From assembly GCA_944391495.1 (NCBI GenBank), contig CALXTU010000001.1, positions 185,981 through 249,980 of the forward strand: DNA of 64,000 nt, in the 5' to 3' direction. A program made the position numbers and the translations under genes. Of the stretch, positions 26,280-35,234 are shown piece by piece. The number at the start of each line of letters is the position of its first letter. Position 1 is the first letter of the stretch. The notes under the pieces were generated by a model that saw only the letters and a list, made by a program, of their open reading frames with translations, was not told the origin of the DNA and ran no database searches. The stretch comes from an uncultured Alphaproteobacteria bacterium (GTDB lineage Bacteria; Pseudomonadota; Alphaproteobacteria; RF32; CAG-239).

Positions 26280-26699
26280 TTATAAATCCTTGTCTTCAAT
26301 AATATAGTCTTCCATATCTTCTTCGGCAACCGAAATATCCGTAACCAGATTTTCCGGCAGAGGCAGAAAACCCTGACCGCCTTTGAGCGGATGCCAGGGA
26401 GGAAGATCTCCGGTTTCGTTCAAAATACGGTAGGCACAGGTTTGCGGCATCCAGGTCAGGGAATCGATGTTTTGCGGAGTAACTTTAAGGCAAGAGGGTA
26501 CCAGTCGGCAACGGTTTGAATATTCGCGGCACAGGTGCTTGGCTGTGTCAAAATAGCGGCAGATGATGCGGGTGTAAAAAACTTCGTCGTTGTCATCGTT
26601 CTGCAGTTTGATTAAACAGCAGCGACCACAGCGGCAGCAGATTTTTTCCCATTCGTCCGCCGTTAGATTTTTCAGGGGTTTTTGCCAGAAGTTTGTCAC
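26280..26699 (-). CDS. YcgN-family cysteine-cluster protein (copy 2)
   Basis: About 139 residues from the GTG at 26699. It contains FWQKPLKNLTADEWEKIC, CRCGRCC and TCAYRILNETGDLPPWHPL, aligned along its length with copy 1. The GTG is chosen because AAGGAA sits just upstream at the dnaB stop; a longer frame continues into dnaB but encodes residues unlike the family. The gene order dnaB, copy 2, copy 1, YgjP-like on one strand suggests one operon. Confidence 0.8.
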   Translation of the reverse strand: MTNFWQKPLKNLTADEWEKICCRCGRCCLIKLQNDDNDEVFYTRIICRYFDTAKHLCREYSNRCRLVPSCLKVTPQNIDSLTWMPQTCAYRILNETGDLPPWHPLKGGQGFLPLPENLVTDISVAEEDMEDYIIEDKDL

Positions 26700-26709
26700 C
26701 GTAAATTCC

Positions 26710-28185
26710 TTATTCGGCACCGATGCGTTCGGGCAGGTATTCTTCTTTGGCCAGGTTGCCGAACTGAGCATAATCGCCGTTCCAGAAAAGTTGAACCGTT
26801 CCGGTGGGACCGTGGCGTTGTTTACCGATGATAACTTCGGCCAGATTTTGCGTGGCGCGTTTGCGCGTTTCCCATTCATCAAGGCGTTTTTGCAGGTGTT
26901 CGGGTGTTTCGCCGGATTTTAGTTTGGGTTCTTCGTTTTGAATATAGTAATTTTCGCGGAAGACAAACATAACGATATCGGCATCCTGTTCAATGGAGCC
27001 GGATTCACGCAGATCGGACATCAACGGGCGTTTGTCATCACGGCTTTCGACACCACGGTTTAATTGTGACAGAGCGATGACCGGTACCTGAAGTTCTTTG
27101 GCCAGAATTTTGAGACCGCGGGAGATTTCGGACAGTTCCTGCACACGGTTACCCTCACTTTTTTTGCTGCCGGTACCGTTAATCAGCTGAATATAGTCAA
27201 TAACAATCAACCCCAAACCTTTGTTGCGTTTGAGGCGCCGGGCACGGGTGCGGATGTTGTTGATATTCAGTCCGGGGGTGTCGTCTATGTAAAGCGGGAT
27301 GTTTTCCAGCTCGCGAACGGCTGCGGCAATACGGGTGAATTCGGCATTATCAAGCTCTCCGGTACGCATTTTGTGACCGTTGGTCTGAGTTACGGTCGAA
27401 AGAATACGTGAGGCCAGCTGGTCGGCCGACATTTCAAGAGAGAAAAAAGCCACGCCGCGGTTTTTGGCCGGTGTGTTTTTATCATGAGCCATAAATTCGG
27501 CGACATTATAGGCAATATTGGTTGCCAAAGCTGTTTTGCCCATCGCCGGACGTCCGGCGATGATGATGAGGTCGGAATCGTTTAGGCCGCCGGTTTTGGC
27601 GTCTAAGGCATCAAGTCCGGTCGGCAGGCCGGAAATGCGCCCTTCTTTTTGATAGGCGGATTCAATGCGTTTGACCGAATCGGTCAAAGCCTGGCCGAAA
27701 TCAATAAACCCGGTTGACGTTTCACCCTGATTGGCCAGATCAAACAAGCGTTTTTCGGCATTTTCGATTTGCTCGGCGGCGTCCGAATCGATATCTTCCT
27801 TAGAAGCGTTATTGACGATTTCAAATCCGGTAGCAATCAGTTCCCGACGCAGGTATTTGTCATAAATAAACTGGGCATAATATTCGGCGTTGGTCAGCGG
27901 GGTGGCAGAATCGGCAAGTTTGATCAGATATTTATATCCGCCGACTTCGTCCAGAGAGCCGTCTTGTTCAAAATAGTTTTTCAACGTAATGACGTCTGCA
28001 ACATGGCCACGGGTGATCAGTTTGCTGATGATGTCAAAAATTTTGGCGTGAATTGGGTCGGCAAAATGTTCAGGGCGCAGAAATTCCGAGACTTTTTCAA
28101 AAGTTTTATTGTTGGCCAAAAGTGCTCCGAGCAGAGCCTGCTCGGCTTCAATGTTTTTAGGCAGTTGTTCGGGCTGGATTTCCAT
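26710..28185 (-). CDS. dnaB: Replicative DNA helicase DnaB
   Basis: About 491 residues from MEIQPEQLPKNIEAEQALLG. The N-terminal primase-binding domain is at about 10-110 and the RecA-like helicase domain from about 170, with Walker A AGRPAMGKTA, the SLEMSADQLASRIL segment, Walker B LIVIDYIQLI, and DLRESGSIEQDADIV. It unwinds the replication fork. The ATG at 28185 has AAGGA upstream; an earlier TTG is possible but adds atypical residues. It lies 25 kb from the proposed origin. Confidence 0.95.
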   Translation of the reverse strand: MEIQPEQLPKNIEAEQALLGALLANNKTFEKVSEFLRPEHFADPIHAKIFDIISKLITRGHVADVITLKNYFEQDGSLDEVGGYKYLIKLADSATPLTNAEYYAQFIYDKYLRRELIATGFEIVNNASKEDIDSDAAEQIENAEKRLFDLANQGETSTGFIDFGQALTDSVKRIESAYQKEGRISGLPTGLDALDAKTGGLNDSDLIIIAGRPAMGKTALATNIAYNVAEFMAHDKNTPAKNRGVAFFSLEMSADQLASRILSTVTQTNGHKMRTGELDNAEFTRIAAAVRELENIPLYIDDTPGLNINNIRTRARRLKRNKGLGLIVIDYIQLINGTGSKKSEGNRVQELSEISRGLKILAKELQVPVIALSQLNRGVESRDDKRPLMSDLRESGSIEQDADIVMFVFRENYYIQNEEPKLKSGETPEHLQKRLDEWETRKRATQNLAEVIIGKQRHGPTGTVQLFWNGDYAQFGNLAKEEYLPERIGAE

Positions 28186-28313
28186 AGCGGTGAGTCCTTG
28201 TATCAATTATTTCTGCCAATTTTATAACCAATAAAAAGCTAAAAGACAAAATGTTTTTCAGCGGTTGTTTTTCAGGGCTGTGGATTATGGGGATAACGGG
28301 GATAAAACAAAAA

Positions 28314-28336
28314 ACCCGCTTAAACTGCAAGCGGGT
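28314..28336 (-). terminator. rpmB intrinsic terminator
   Basis: ACCCGCTT (28314-28321) pairs with AAGCGGGT (28329-28336); on the minus strand a T-rich stretch follows (complement of the A-rich 28301-28313). Confidence 0.8.
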
Positions 28337-28361
28337 CTGGAGAGATTCGATGATGCTGTTT

Positions 28362-28655
28362 TTATTTTGTTGCCGAAGCTTTTTTCTTGGCAATTTCTTT
28401 TTTGATTTTTTTAGCTTCATCGGACAGCTTGGTGTTGGAAGTTGATTCCAAATAAGCATCCAAACCGCCGTTATGCTCAATTGAACGCAGAGTTTTGGAG
28501 CAGATTTTCAGTTTGAAAGTTTTGCCCAGAACGTCGCTCAAAAGAGAAACAATCTGTAAATTGGGCAAAAACCGGCGACGGGTATGATTGTTTGCATGGC
28601 TGACATTGTTGCCGCTCATGGCGCCGGTGCCCGAAATTTCACATTTTCTTGCCAT
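28362..28655 (-). CDS. rpmB: Large-subunit ribosomal protein bL28
   Basis: 97 residues starting MARKCEISGTGAMSGNNVSH, with the HANNHTRRRFLPNLQ basic segment and a lysine-rich alphaproteobacterial C-terminal extension. It is a structural protein of the 50S subunit. AAAGGAT lies before the ATG and a terminator follows. Confidence 0.97.
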   Translation of the reverse strand: MARKCEISGTGAMSGNNVSHANNHTRRRFLPNLQIVSLLSDVLGKTFKLKICSKTLRSIEHNGGLDAYLESTSNTKLSDEAKKIKKEIAKKKASATK

Positions 28656-28816
28656 TGTTTTAATCCTTTTTCATAAAAACTTGTTGCCTTTTAATACATA
28701 TTATTCTTTGAATAGTCAAGAGAAAAGTTGGTCTAAAGCCGTTTTATTTGTGGTTTTTATAAAATTTTACTGGAATTTTTTTTCAAAGTAGTGTATCTAA
28801 GAGTAGTTTTTATCAA

Positions 28817-28893
28817 GTACCCGTAGCTCAGTTGGATAGAGTATCAGCCTCCGACGCTGAGGGTCGTGGGTTCGAATCCCTCCGGGTACGCCA
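28817..28893 (+). tRNA. tRNA-Arg (anticodon CCG)
   Basis: A complete cloverleaf with acceptor GTACCCG/CGGGTAC, anticodon loop CTCCGAC (anticodon CCG), TPsiC loop TTCGAAT and encoded CCA at 28891-28893. Its 3' end and downstream hairpin are copied further right. Confidence 0.95.
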
Positions 28894-29317
28894 TAAACAA
28901 ATGCCACCTCTTCAGCGGGTGGCATTTGTTTATGTTGAGTATCGGCGGATTTGAACCCACGAAAAGGGGTTCGACTACCAGCGAAAGGCGGGCGAGAGAA
29001 CGCCGGTACGCGGGAGCGTATGAGCGCCTGTGCAACTCAAGCGAAGCGCAGAGTAATCCCTCCGGGTACGCCAATGACAAACCGCCTGAAAGGGCGGTTT
29101 TTGTCTTCCGGAGGGTCGAACCCAGGGTTCGTTCTCAGGCATCTAAATTCGTTTCGGTCGCTTACGCTTTCCTCACTCATTAAGATGTTCCAGAGAGCTT
29201 GCAGATAAAATTAACCGGAGCAGCGGTTAATTTTACTTAGCGCTTCCTCCGGGTACGCCATAAACAAATGCCACCTCTTCAGCGGGTGGCATTTGTTTAT
29301 GTTGAGTATCGGCGGAT
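28879..29317. repeat. Repeated tRNA-Arg 3' ends with linked hairpins
   Basis: A 72-bp perfect direct repeat is at 28879-28950 and 29246-29317, each copy holding the last 15 bases of tRNA-Arg, a 15-bp-stem hairpin, and a tail ending GGCGGAT. A third copy of the tRNA 3' end (ATCCCTCCGGGTACGCCA, ending 29073) lies between them with its own hairpin (29076-29105). The three CCA ends are spaced 180 and 187 bp. Each intervening unit begins with an antisense-like TPsiC arm (TTTGAACCCACG at 28950-28961, GGTCGAACCC near 29117) and contains further stem-loops, including a 12-bp stem around 29203-29236. The stretch 28894-29389 holds no gene. Confidence 0.75.
28894..28932 (+). terminator. Hairpin after tRNA-Arg(CCG)
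   Basis: A perfect 15-bp stem TAAACAAATGCCACC (28894-28908) / GGTGGCATTTGTTTA (28918-28932). It is part of a 72-bp sequence that is repeated exactly at 29246-29317. Confidence 0.7.
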
Positions 29318-29389
29318 AAAATATCTTATTCCTTGACAAAAGCGGCGTTTGGAAGAATGGTTACCGCATAACAACGGCAGGGTGAGTCA

Positions 29390-29824
29390 ATGGATGATAA
29401 GATTTATATAAGCTGGGACGAGTTTCATCAAGATGTTAAAACATTGTGTGCTCAAATAAAGGCAAGCGGCAATTATGATAAAATCGTCGCGGTCAGCCGC
29501 GGCGGGCTGATACCGGCGGGGATTGCTGCCTATGAGCTGGGTATTCGTCAAACGGCGGTGGTTAATGCGGCCACGTATATTGACGGAGAACATAAACAAA
29601 TTGAGAGTATTGACGGAAGCGAGCAGGCCGGGACAACAAACAAAAAAACGCTGATTATTGATGATCTGGCTGACAGTGGTCAGACGCTGCGGCTTTTGCG
29701 GCAGTGTTTTCCGCAGGCAAAAAGCGCGGTGGTTTATGTTAAACCGAAGGGCAGCAGTACGGCCGATTTTTTTGCCCGGGCACTGCCGGATAAATGGGTC
29801 GTTTTTCCCTGGGACGAAAGATAA
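29390..29824 (+). CDS. Purine phosphoribosyltransferase (xanthine-guanine type)
   Basis: 144 residues. The PRPP-binding motif TLIIDDLADSGQTL is near residues 86-99, and the N-terminal IVAVSRGGLIPAGIAAYELGIR is typical of Gpt-like enzymes that salvage xanthine, guanine or hypoxanthine with PRPP. The C-terminal WVVFPWDER is shared by Gpt-like proteins. AGGGTGAG lies before the ATG. Confidence 0.88.
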   Translation: MDDKIYISWDEFHQDVKTLCAQIKASGNYDKIVAVSRGGLIPAGIAAYELGIRQTAVVNAATYIDGEHKQIESIDGSEQAGTTNKKTLIIDDLADSGQTLRLLRQCFPQAKSAVVYVKPKGSSTADFFARALPDKWVVFPWDER

Positions 29825-29920
29825 TGCCGGCAGTTGCCGCAAAATCTTTTCAAGTTTGAAAATTGAAAAAGCATATTTGAGCCATATATTTGATGAAACA
29901 AAATTTGGCGGAGGAAAAAT

Positions 29921-30889
29921 ATGGCCGGAAAACAACTTTTTCAAAAAGAACAAAAATTTATTGATATATTGGATAAACAAAACGGAACACCGTTATATGA
30001 ACTGTCGCCGGAACAGGCAAGACAGGTTTTGTTAACCGTTCAAAACGGTAAAGTCGATATGCCGCCGGTTGATGTCCGGGCGGCGGAGATTGATGTCGGC
30101 AAGGGACGTCAGTTGAAGGCGGACATTATCCGCCCGCAAGGGATAAAAGAAAAACTGCCGGTAATTTATTATATTCACGGCGGCGGCTGGGTTATGGGCG
30201 ATAATGTTACACATCGCCGGCTGACGGCCGAATTGGCGGCAATGGTTCCGGCAGCAGTTGTTTTTCCGATGTATACGCAGGCGCCCGAAGGGCAATTTCC
30301 CGAAGTGACGAGGGATTTGTTTGCCGGGCTAAAGTATATTGTCGAACAAGGCGAAAAATTGCAAATTGATACATCAAAACTGGCTGTGGCAGGTGACAGT
30401 GTCGGCGGCGGAATGGCGGCGATTATGACGCTTATGGCCAAACAAAACGGCTTTAGGCCGAAAATTGCCGGTCAGATTTTGCTGTATCCGGTGACGGCAG
30501 CCGGATTTGATACGGAATCGTATCAGAAATTTGCCGACGGTCCGTGGTTGACAAAAAAGGCTATGGAGTGGTTTTGGGATCAATATCTGCCGGAAAAAAC
30601 AAAACGGCTGAGTATTCTGGCCGCGCCGCTTGAGGCAGAAATCAAAGAACTTGAAGGGCTGCCGCCGGCATTGGTCATCACTGATGAAAACGATGTTTTG
30701 CGCGATGAAGGCGAGGCATATGCCCGTAAACTTGATGCCGCCGGCGTTGAAACAACCTCAGTGCGGTTTAACGGAACGATGCATGATTTTATGATGTTGA
30801 ACGCTTTAAGCGATACCTCAGCGGCTAAAACAGCCGTTGCTTTGACGGCGCTTAAATTGCGGCAGGTTTTGTACGGCAAGTTATTTTAA
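29921..30889 (+). CDS. Alpha/beta hydrolase, hormone-sensitive lipase-type esterase
   Basis: 322 residues with the oxyanion motif HGGGW (86-90), nucleophile elbow GDSVGGG (Ser160), an acid in VITDENDVLRDEGEAYA, and a late His (MHDFMMLN). These define family IV (HSL-like) bacterial esterases acting on short-chain esters. There is no signal peptide, so it is cytoplasmic. A GGAGG lies before the ATG. It overlaps the convergent CDF gene by 9 bases. Confidence 0.9.
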   Translation: MAGKQLFQKEQKFIDILDKQNGTPLYELSPEQARQVLLTVQNGKVDMPPVDVRAAEIDVGKGRQLKADIIRPQGIKEKLPVIYYIHGGGWVMGDNVTHRRLTAELAAMVPAAVVFPMYTQAPEGQFPEVTRDLFAGLKYIVEQGEKLQIDTSKLAVAGDSVGGGMAAIMTLMAKQNGFRPKIAGQILLYPVTAAGFDTESYQKFADGPWLTKKAMEWFWDQYLPEKTKRLSILAAPLEAEIKELEGLPPALVITDENDVLRDEGEAYARKLDAAGVETTSVRFNGTMHDFMMLNALSDTSAAKTAVALTALKLRQVLYGKLF

Positions 30890-31813
30890 GGCGCAGGACG
30901 AGCCGGCCAGCTTGTTGTCCAGACGTTCTTCCGCCAGACCGGCCGGATCCTGATGAATAATGATCTGGGCGTCGGGATAAGTCTGCCGGATAAGCTCTTC
31001 GACTTCATCGGTATATTTGTGCGCCGTGTATAAATCCAACCGGCCGTCAAGTTCGATATGAAACTCAAACATATATGCCCCGCCCAGATTGCGCGTGCGC
31101 AAATCGTGGATTTTCGGGGATATGGGGTGTTGACTGACAATTTGATAAATTGAATTACGGATATCGTCGTCCAGTTCGCGATCCAGCAGCAAAAAAACGG
31201 CATCACGGCCGAGAGTATAGGCATTATAGAGCAGATAAACGGAGATAATTCCGGCAATGGCGGTATCAATCCAGTCGATTTGCCAAAGACGGACGGCAAT
31301 AAGGGATATAATAATGGAGCCGTTGGTCATGATATCGACGCTGTAATGCATCGAATCGGCCAGAATTGCCTGAGAATTAGTCCTTTTGGCCACGTAGCGC
31401 TGAAAAGCAACCAACAGAAGGGTTAATACCAGGCTTGTAATCATGATTATTAAACCCAGGCCGGTCTGAGTCAACGGAATCGGGTTTTTCAGCCGCAGAC
31501 CGGCGTCATAGAGAATGAACAGTCCGGATACGGCGATAAAGGCTGCCTGGAAAAGTGCACTCAGAGCTTCGGCTTTGCCGTACCCATAGCGATAAGAGCA
31601 GTCTGCCGGCCGAACCGAAATTCTGACGGCAATCAAGGTGATGAGCGATGCAAAAATATCAGACAGGCTGTCGACCATGGAGGACAAAACAGCCAGGGAA
31701 TCAGTGTAAAATACGCCCAATCCTTTGATAAGACAAAGAGAAACGGCTAAAGAAATCGAACCGGCGGCGGCAATTTTTTTGAGCTTATTGGCTTGTTCCT
31801 GAGTTAACGGCAT
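30881..31813 (-). CDS. Cation diffusion facilitator (FieF-like divalent metal exporter)
   Basis: 310 residues. Six hydrophobic segments include the metal-site motifs VDSLSDIFASL near residue 47 and DSMHYSVDIMTNG near 150, and a C-terminal cytosolic domain (about 210-300) contains HDLRTRNLGGAYMFEFHIELDG. CDF proteins export Zn2+, Fe2+ or Cd2+ against protons. The first 29 bases overlap the 3' end of the upstream transport fusion gene on the same strand, suggesting coupled translation. Confidence 0.92.
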   Translation of the reverse strand: MPLTQEQANKLKKIAAAGSISLAVSLCLIKGLGVFYTDSLAVLSSMVDSLSDIFASLITLIAVRISVRPADCSYRYGYGKAEALSALFQAAFIAVSGLFILYDAGLRLKNPIPLTQTGLGLIIMITSLVLTLLLVAFQRYVAKRTNSQAILADSMHYSVDIMTNGSIIISLIAVRLWQIDWIDTAIAGIISVYLLYNAYTLGRDAVFLLLDRELDDDIRNSIYQIVSQHPISPKIHDLRTRNLGGAYMFEFHIELDGRLDLYTAHKYTDEVEELIRQTYPDAQIIIHQDPAGLAEERLDNKLAGSSCALK

Positions 31814-34800
31814 TAATCAGCTTCTCCATATCTTCTGCGGAAATTTGATAAAGTTTATTTTGCATTTTGTCGGCAAAAGCTTGCAAAATTGTATTATTTA
31901 TTACGCCATTAAATTTAAATTGAACATAAAAACTTTGTTCCTGTTTATAAAAGTCCAGCTCAAAACCGGTAAAATATTCGCCGTCGGCCGATATGCGGAG
32001 AACCGGTTCGCTGTCGGCAGAGGCGGTTGACGAGCTCAACGGCGTGTTCAGCAAAAGGCTGACGATTGAGGCAATATAATCCGTATCGCGGCTGCCGTTG
32101 ATAATGCTGAACCGGCCGAATTGCAAATTCCAGAGCGATGCATAAGTCCAATTATGAAAGTCAAGATTCAGGTCAACCAGTTCAATGGCCGTCAGCCAGA
32201 TTTGAAATTGTCCCGGCAGACGGATGTATGCTCCGAGGGAACCGCGTCCGAGTTCAATGTTATAGTCGCCGATTTCAAAAGCCGCAATCGTTGTGTTATT
32301 TTTACCGGCCAGGCGAACGGATATTGCGCGGCTTTCGGGGTTTTCCGGCGGCAGTAATCCGAATCGCGGCAGATTTTCAATCTTGTCTGCTTTCTTTTCA
32401 TAAATAGTGGCCTGCATAAGGGCTGTCAAAAAGCTGCGAATTCGGTTTTGATTAACCAGAAAGTCGGGTTGTTGCAACAAAATCCAGATGCCGTCTTTTT
32501 GGCGGAAAGATAATTGATGATCCCGGGTTTTGATATCAATGACGTCAACATCATTGATTTTTGCGGCCAAATCAGGGAATAATGTCCGACCTTCGTAATC
32601 GGGAATATTTTTATCGGGAAGCAGCCAGATGCTGCCGGCGCCGAGAATAATGCAGATAAATGTCGCAGCAATTATAATCAGAAAACGGCGGTTAAATTCC
32701 GGGCATTTCGGGCGTCTGATTTTTAAATGCCGCAGGCCGGCCAGCAAGACGCCGAGAAGAATTATTCCCGGAATGGCATAGATATTAAAGAACTTAACCC
32801 AGAATTCGGTTTGTTCCATATTGCGATTTAATTCGGTGCGAATGGCGAACAGTTCACGGCGTTTTTCTTCCAGATTGTTTTTGATTTTACTAATTAAGGC
32901 CAGTTCATCGGGGGTGAAATTTTTGCGGCCTTCAAAATCCTTTTTGCTCCAGATTTCTTCAAGCCCGCGTTTGATAGTGCCGATTTGGTCAAAGATGTCT
33001 TTTTCTTTGATTTTGAACTGCCGCATAATTTGTTTCTGCTGTTTTTCCAGCGATACAAACGGCCGCGGCAGCCGGCTTTTGCCACGCATATCCAGCAGCA
33101 GGTCGTTTCCGGACAGGACATCAAGCGCGTTAAGGACAAAATTGCCGTTGTCCAACAGAGGAATATTATAGCTTTGGTTGCCGATCAGGGTTGATGTTGT
33201 CCAAAACGAATCGTAAAGCAGATCGGAATCGCCGACAACGATGATATCCAGAGGGTGATCTGATGTTTTGCCAATGATATGGGCTGCAATGACTTTGGGG
33301 TAGTTGTCGGCTTTGAAGCGGCGCAAAATTTCCGCCGGGTGGATGCTTTGGGTGACAACTTCAGCCGGCAGAAGCTCTGACTGATCGCTGGCTTTAATCA
33401 GCGGAATGAAGTAGATCGGCGCATCTTTAAGCGGCGCGAAAACAGATGCCGATGTCAGCAACATTCTTTTAAGATTAAGCGTTTCCGGCAGGCCGGGGGT
33501 AAAACTTGACGGGGTCAGATAAAATTGAATCAGGTCTTGTGTGGTGCCGGAATAATCTGCTGTTTCAATGGTCACTTCCGAAGAATTGTCAAGATCGGCA
33601 ACTACCAGATTATCAAAAAAACGGATACCCCATTTTTGCGGCAGATTGCCGTAATCGGACTGGAATAACAGGCCGGTTTGCGGACCGACGAGTTTCAGGG
33701 ATTCCGCGGCAATATCGAAAAAGGCCAGAATTTTGCCGCCGGCGGTCGAATAGTCGTAAACGGCTTGTTCAAGGTCTTCCGGCAAGGATTGCGGATACGC
33801 CATCAGCAAAAGATCGATGCCTTTGATATCTTCGGTCTTATTGACCGGTTTAATATTGTAATATTTTTGCAGCTCGGCAGCAATTTGCCAATCAGGCTTA
33901 ATCATATTGCCGGTTACGGTGCTCAGAATCGGCAGGGAGGTCAACAGACCGAGAGTCTTTTTCCGGTGTTCCAGAAGGTAAATGTTTTCGCTTAAGTCCT
34001 GTTCAAGCAAGTTTTGTCTGGCTAAGGGGAGGAAAGGAATAGTCCGGCTCCGGCCATTTTCATTGACAAAGACAATGCCGAAATATGCAGCGGCGTTCAG
34101 GTCGGAAACGGGCAGTCCCTGCAGTCCGGACTGCAAAGCACGGTCTTCAATATCACTGAGAGGTTCCGGATTGTAGAAACGATAGTCGAAACGGCCGCCG
34201 GAAATATCGCGGTAAGTTTGCAGTGTCAACCGTAATTTGTCAAAGAACAGGCGCATTTGCTCGTCACGTTCGCCGAGAATCGGCGAATAATAGACTTTGG
34301 CGGTAACCGGCGCCGGGAGATTTTGCAAAATTTTGCGTGTAGATGCGCCGGGGGTGAATAATTGTTCTTCGGTAAAGTCCATACGAATTTGGCGCAACGT
34401 GTTGTTGGCAAATAAATTAATGCCGGCAAAAGCAAAAAAGATTAAAACGGCCGCCATGATGCCGCCGCCGGCCGCCGAGGTGTTCAGCCAGCTTAAAACG
34501 CCAGATGTTTTAAACGTGATAATCAGGGAGGTGAAAAAGTTGAACATCAGGATAAGCGAGGCGAAAAAGACCAAATCCCGCAGTTCCAGAACCCCCAGAT
34601 TGAAGTTGGCAGTATGGGTGAGAAAGCTGAAAGATGAAATCATGTCAATGATGTAATCGGGAGCAAAACCGCGGAAAAAGCCGAGCACATATTCCAGCCC
34701 GCTTAAGAAAAACAGCAGATTTGTCAAAACGGCAATGACCAGGGCGATGACCTGATTTTTGGTCAGAGATGAAGCCGTTTGCGAGATTGCCAGCATGGCA

Positions 34801-35234
34801 CCGGACAGCAGAAAGGCTCCGAAATAGCTGTTGAAAATAACGGGGTTATCCGGAGAACCAAGAATGTTAAGGGTTATGACAAAGGGAAAAGTCAGAAAAA
34901 GCGCCAGCGAGCAGAAAGCCCAGGCGGCCAAAAATTTACCCCAGACATAGGCTCCGACCGGTACCGGCAGTGTCATAATTTGTAAAACAGTGCCGCTTTT
35001 AAATTCTTCGGCCCACAACCGCATGGCAATACCCGGAATGAAGATAAGCAAAATCCACGGCAGAAAAGCGAACATCGGCTGCAAAGAAGCATTGCCGGAG
35101 GAAAAAATCCCCCCGAAGTACAGAGCGAAAGAACTGTTTAGCAGCAGAAAACAGATCAGATAAACATAAGCCAGAGGGGATATGAAATAACGATAAAATT
35201 CGCCTTTGGCAATTTGAAAAATTTTTGATGTCAT
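31785..35234 (-). CDS. ABC-2 permease fused to GldG-like and DUF4340-like domains
   Basis: A 1149-residue fusion. Residues 1-240 form an ABC-2 type permease with about six membrane segments. A single helix near 255 starts a GldG-like extracytoplasmic region (about 270-790) with ABC_transp_aux features such as VKVYYSPILGERDEQMRLFF-type and DLLLMAYPQSLPEDLEQAVYDY segments, closed by another helix near 800. A further helix near 850 leads into a C-terminal DUF4340-like domain (about 870-1120). In Bacteroidetes, GldF and GldG are separate gliding-related proteins; elsewhere the set is a transporter of unknown substrate. It overlaps the ATPase gene upstream by 4 bases (ATGA). Confidence 0.82.
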   Translation of the reverse strand: MTSKIFQIAKGEFYRYFISPLAYVYLICFLLLNSSFALYFGGIFSSGNASLQPMFAFLPWILLIFIPGIAMRLWAEEFKSGTVLQIMTLPVPVGAYVWGKFLAAWAFCSLALFLTFPFVITLNILGSPDNPVIFNSYFGAFLLSGAMLAISQTASSLTKNQVIALVIAVLTNLLFFLSGLEYVLGFFRGFAPDYIIDMISSFSFLTHTANFNLGVLELRDLVFFASLILMFNFFTSLIITFKTSGVLSWLNTSAAGGGIMAAVLIFFAFAGINLFANNTLRQIRMDFTEEQLFTPGASTRKILQNLPAPVTAKVYYSPILGERDEQMRLFFDKLRLTLQTYRDISGGRFDYRFYNPEPLSDIEDRALQSGLQGLPVSDLNAAAYFGIVFVNENGRSRTIPFLPLARQNLLEQDLSENIYLLEHRKKTLGLLTSLPILSTVTGNMIKPDWQIAAELQKYYNIKPVNKTEDIKGIDLLLMAYPQSLPEDLEQAVYDYSTAGGKILAFFDIAAESLKLVGPQTGLLFQSDYGNLPQKWGIRFFDNLVVADLDNSSEVTIETADYSGTTQDLIQFYLTPSSFTPGLPETLNLKRMLLTSASVFAPLKDAPIYFIPLIKASDQSELLPAEVVTQSIHPAEILRRFKADNYPKVIAAHIIGKTSDHPLDIIVVGDSDLLYDSFWTTSTLIGNQSYNIPLLDNGNFVLNALDVLSGNDLLLDMRGKSRLPRPFVSLEKQQKQIMRQFKIKEKDIFDQIGTIKRGLEEIWSKKDFEGRKNFTPDELALISKIKNNLEEKRRELFAIRTELNRNMEQTEFWVKFFNIYAIPGIILLGVLLAGLRHLKIRRPKCPEFNRRFLIIIAATFICIILGAGSIWLLPDKNIPDYEGRTLFPDLAAKINDVDVIDIKTRDHQLSFRQKDGIWILLQQPDFLVNQNRIRSFLTALMQATIYEKKADKIENLPRFGLLPPENPESRAISVRLAGKNNTTIAAFEIGDYNIELGRGSLGAYIRLPGQFQIWLTAIELVDLNLDFHNWTYASLWNLQFGRFSIINGSRDTDYIASIVSLLLNTPLSSSTASADSEPVLRISADGEYFTGFELDFYKQEQSFYVQFKFNGVINNTILQAFADKMQNKLYQISAEDMEKLINAVNSGTSQ

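Noticed and set aside
28866..29208. Open frames over the tRNA-Arg repeat region
   Set aside because: They run through a tRNA gene and hairpins, with repeat-driven composition, so they are not taken as genes.
28817..29260. Genomic island integrated at tRNA-Arg
   Set aside because: The duplicated tRNA ends enclose only short non-coding units; no integrase or cargo is present.
28894..29317. CRISPR-like array
   Set aside because: There are only two or three long, unequal repeats tied to a tRNA end, with no short regular repeats and no cas genes.
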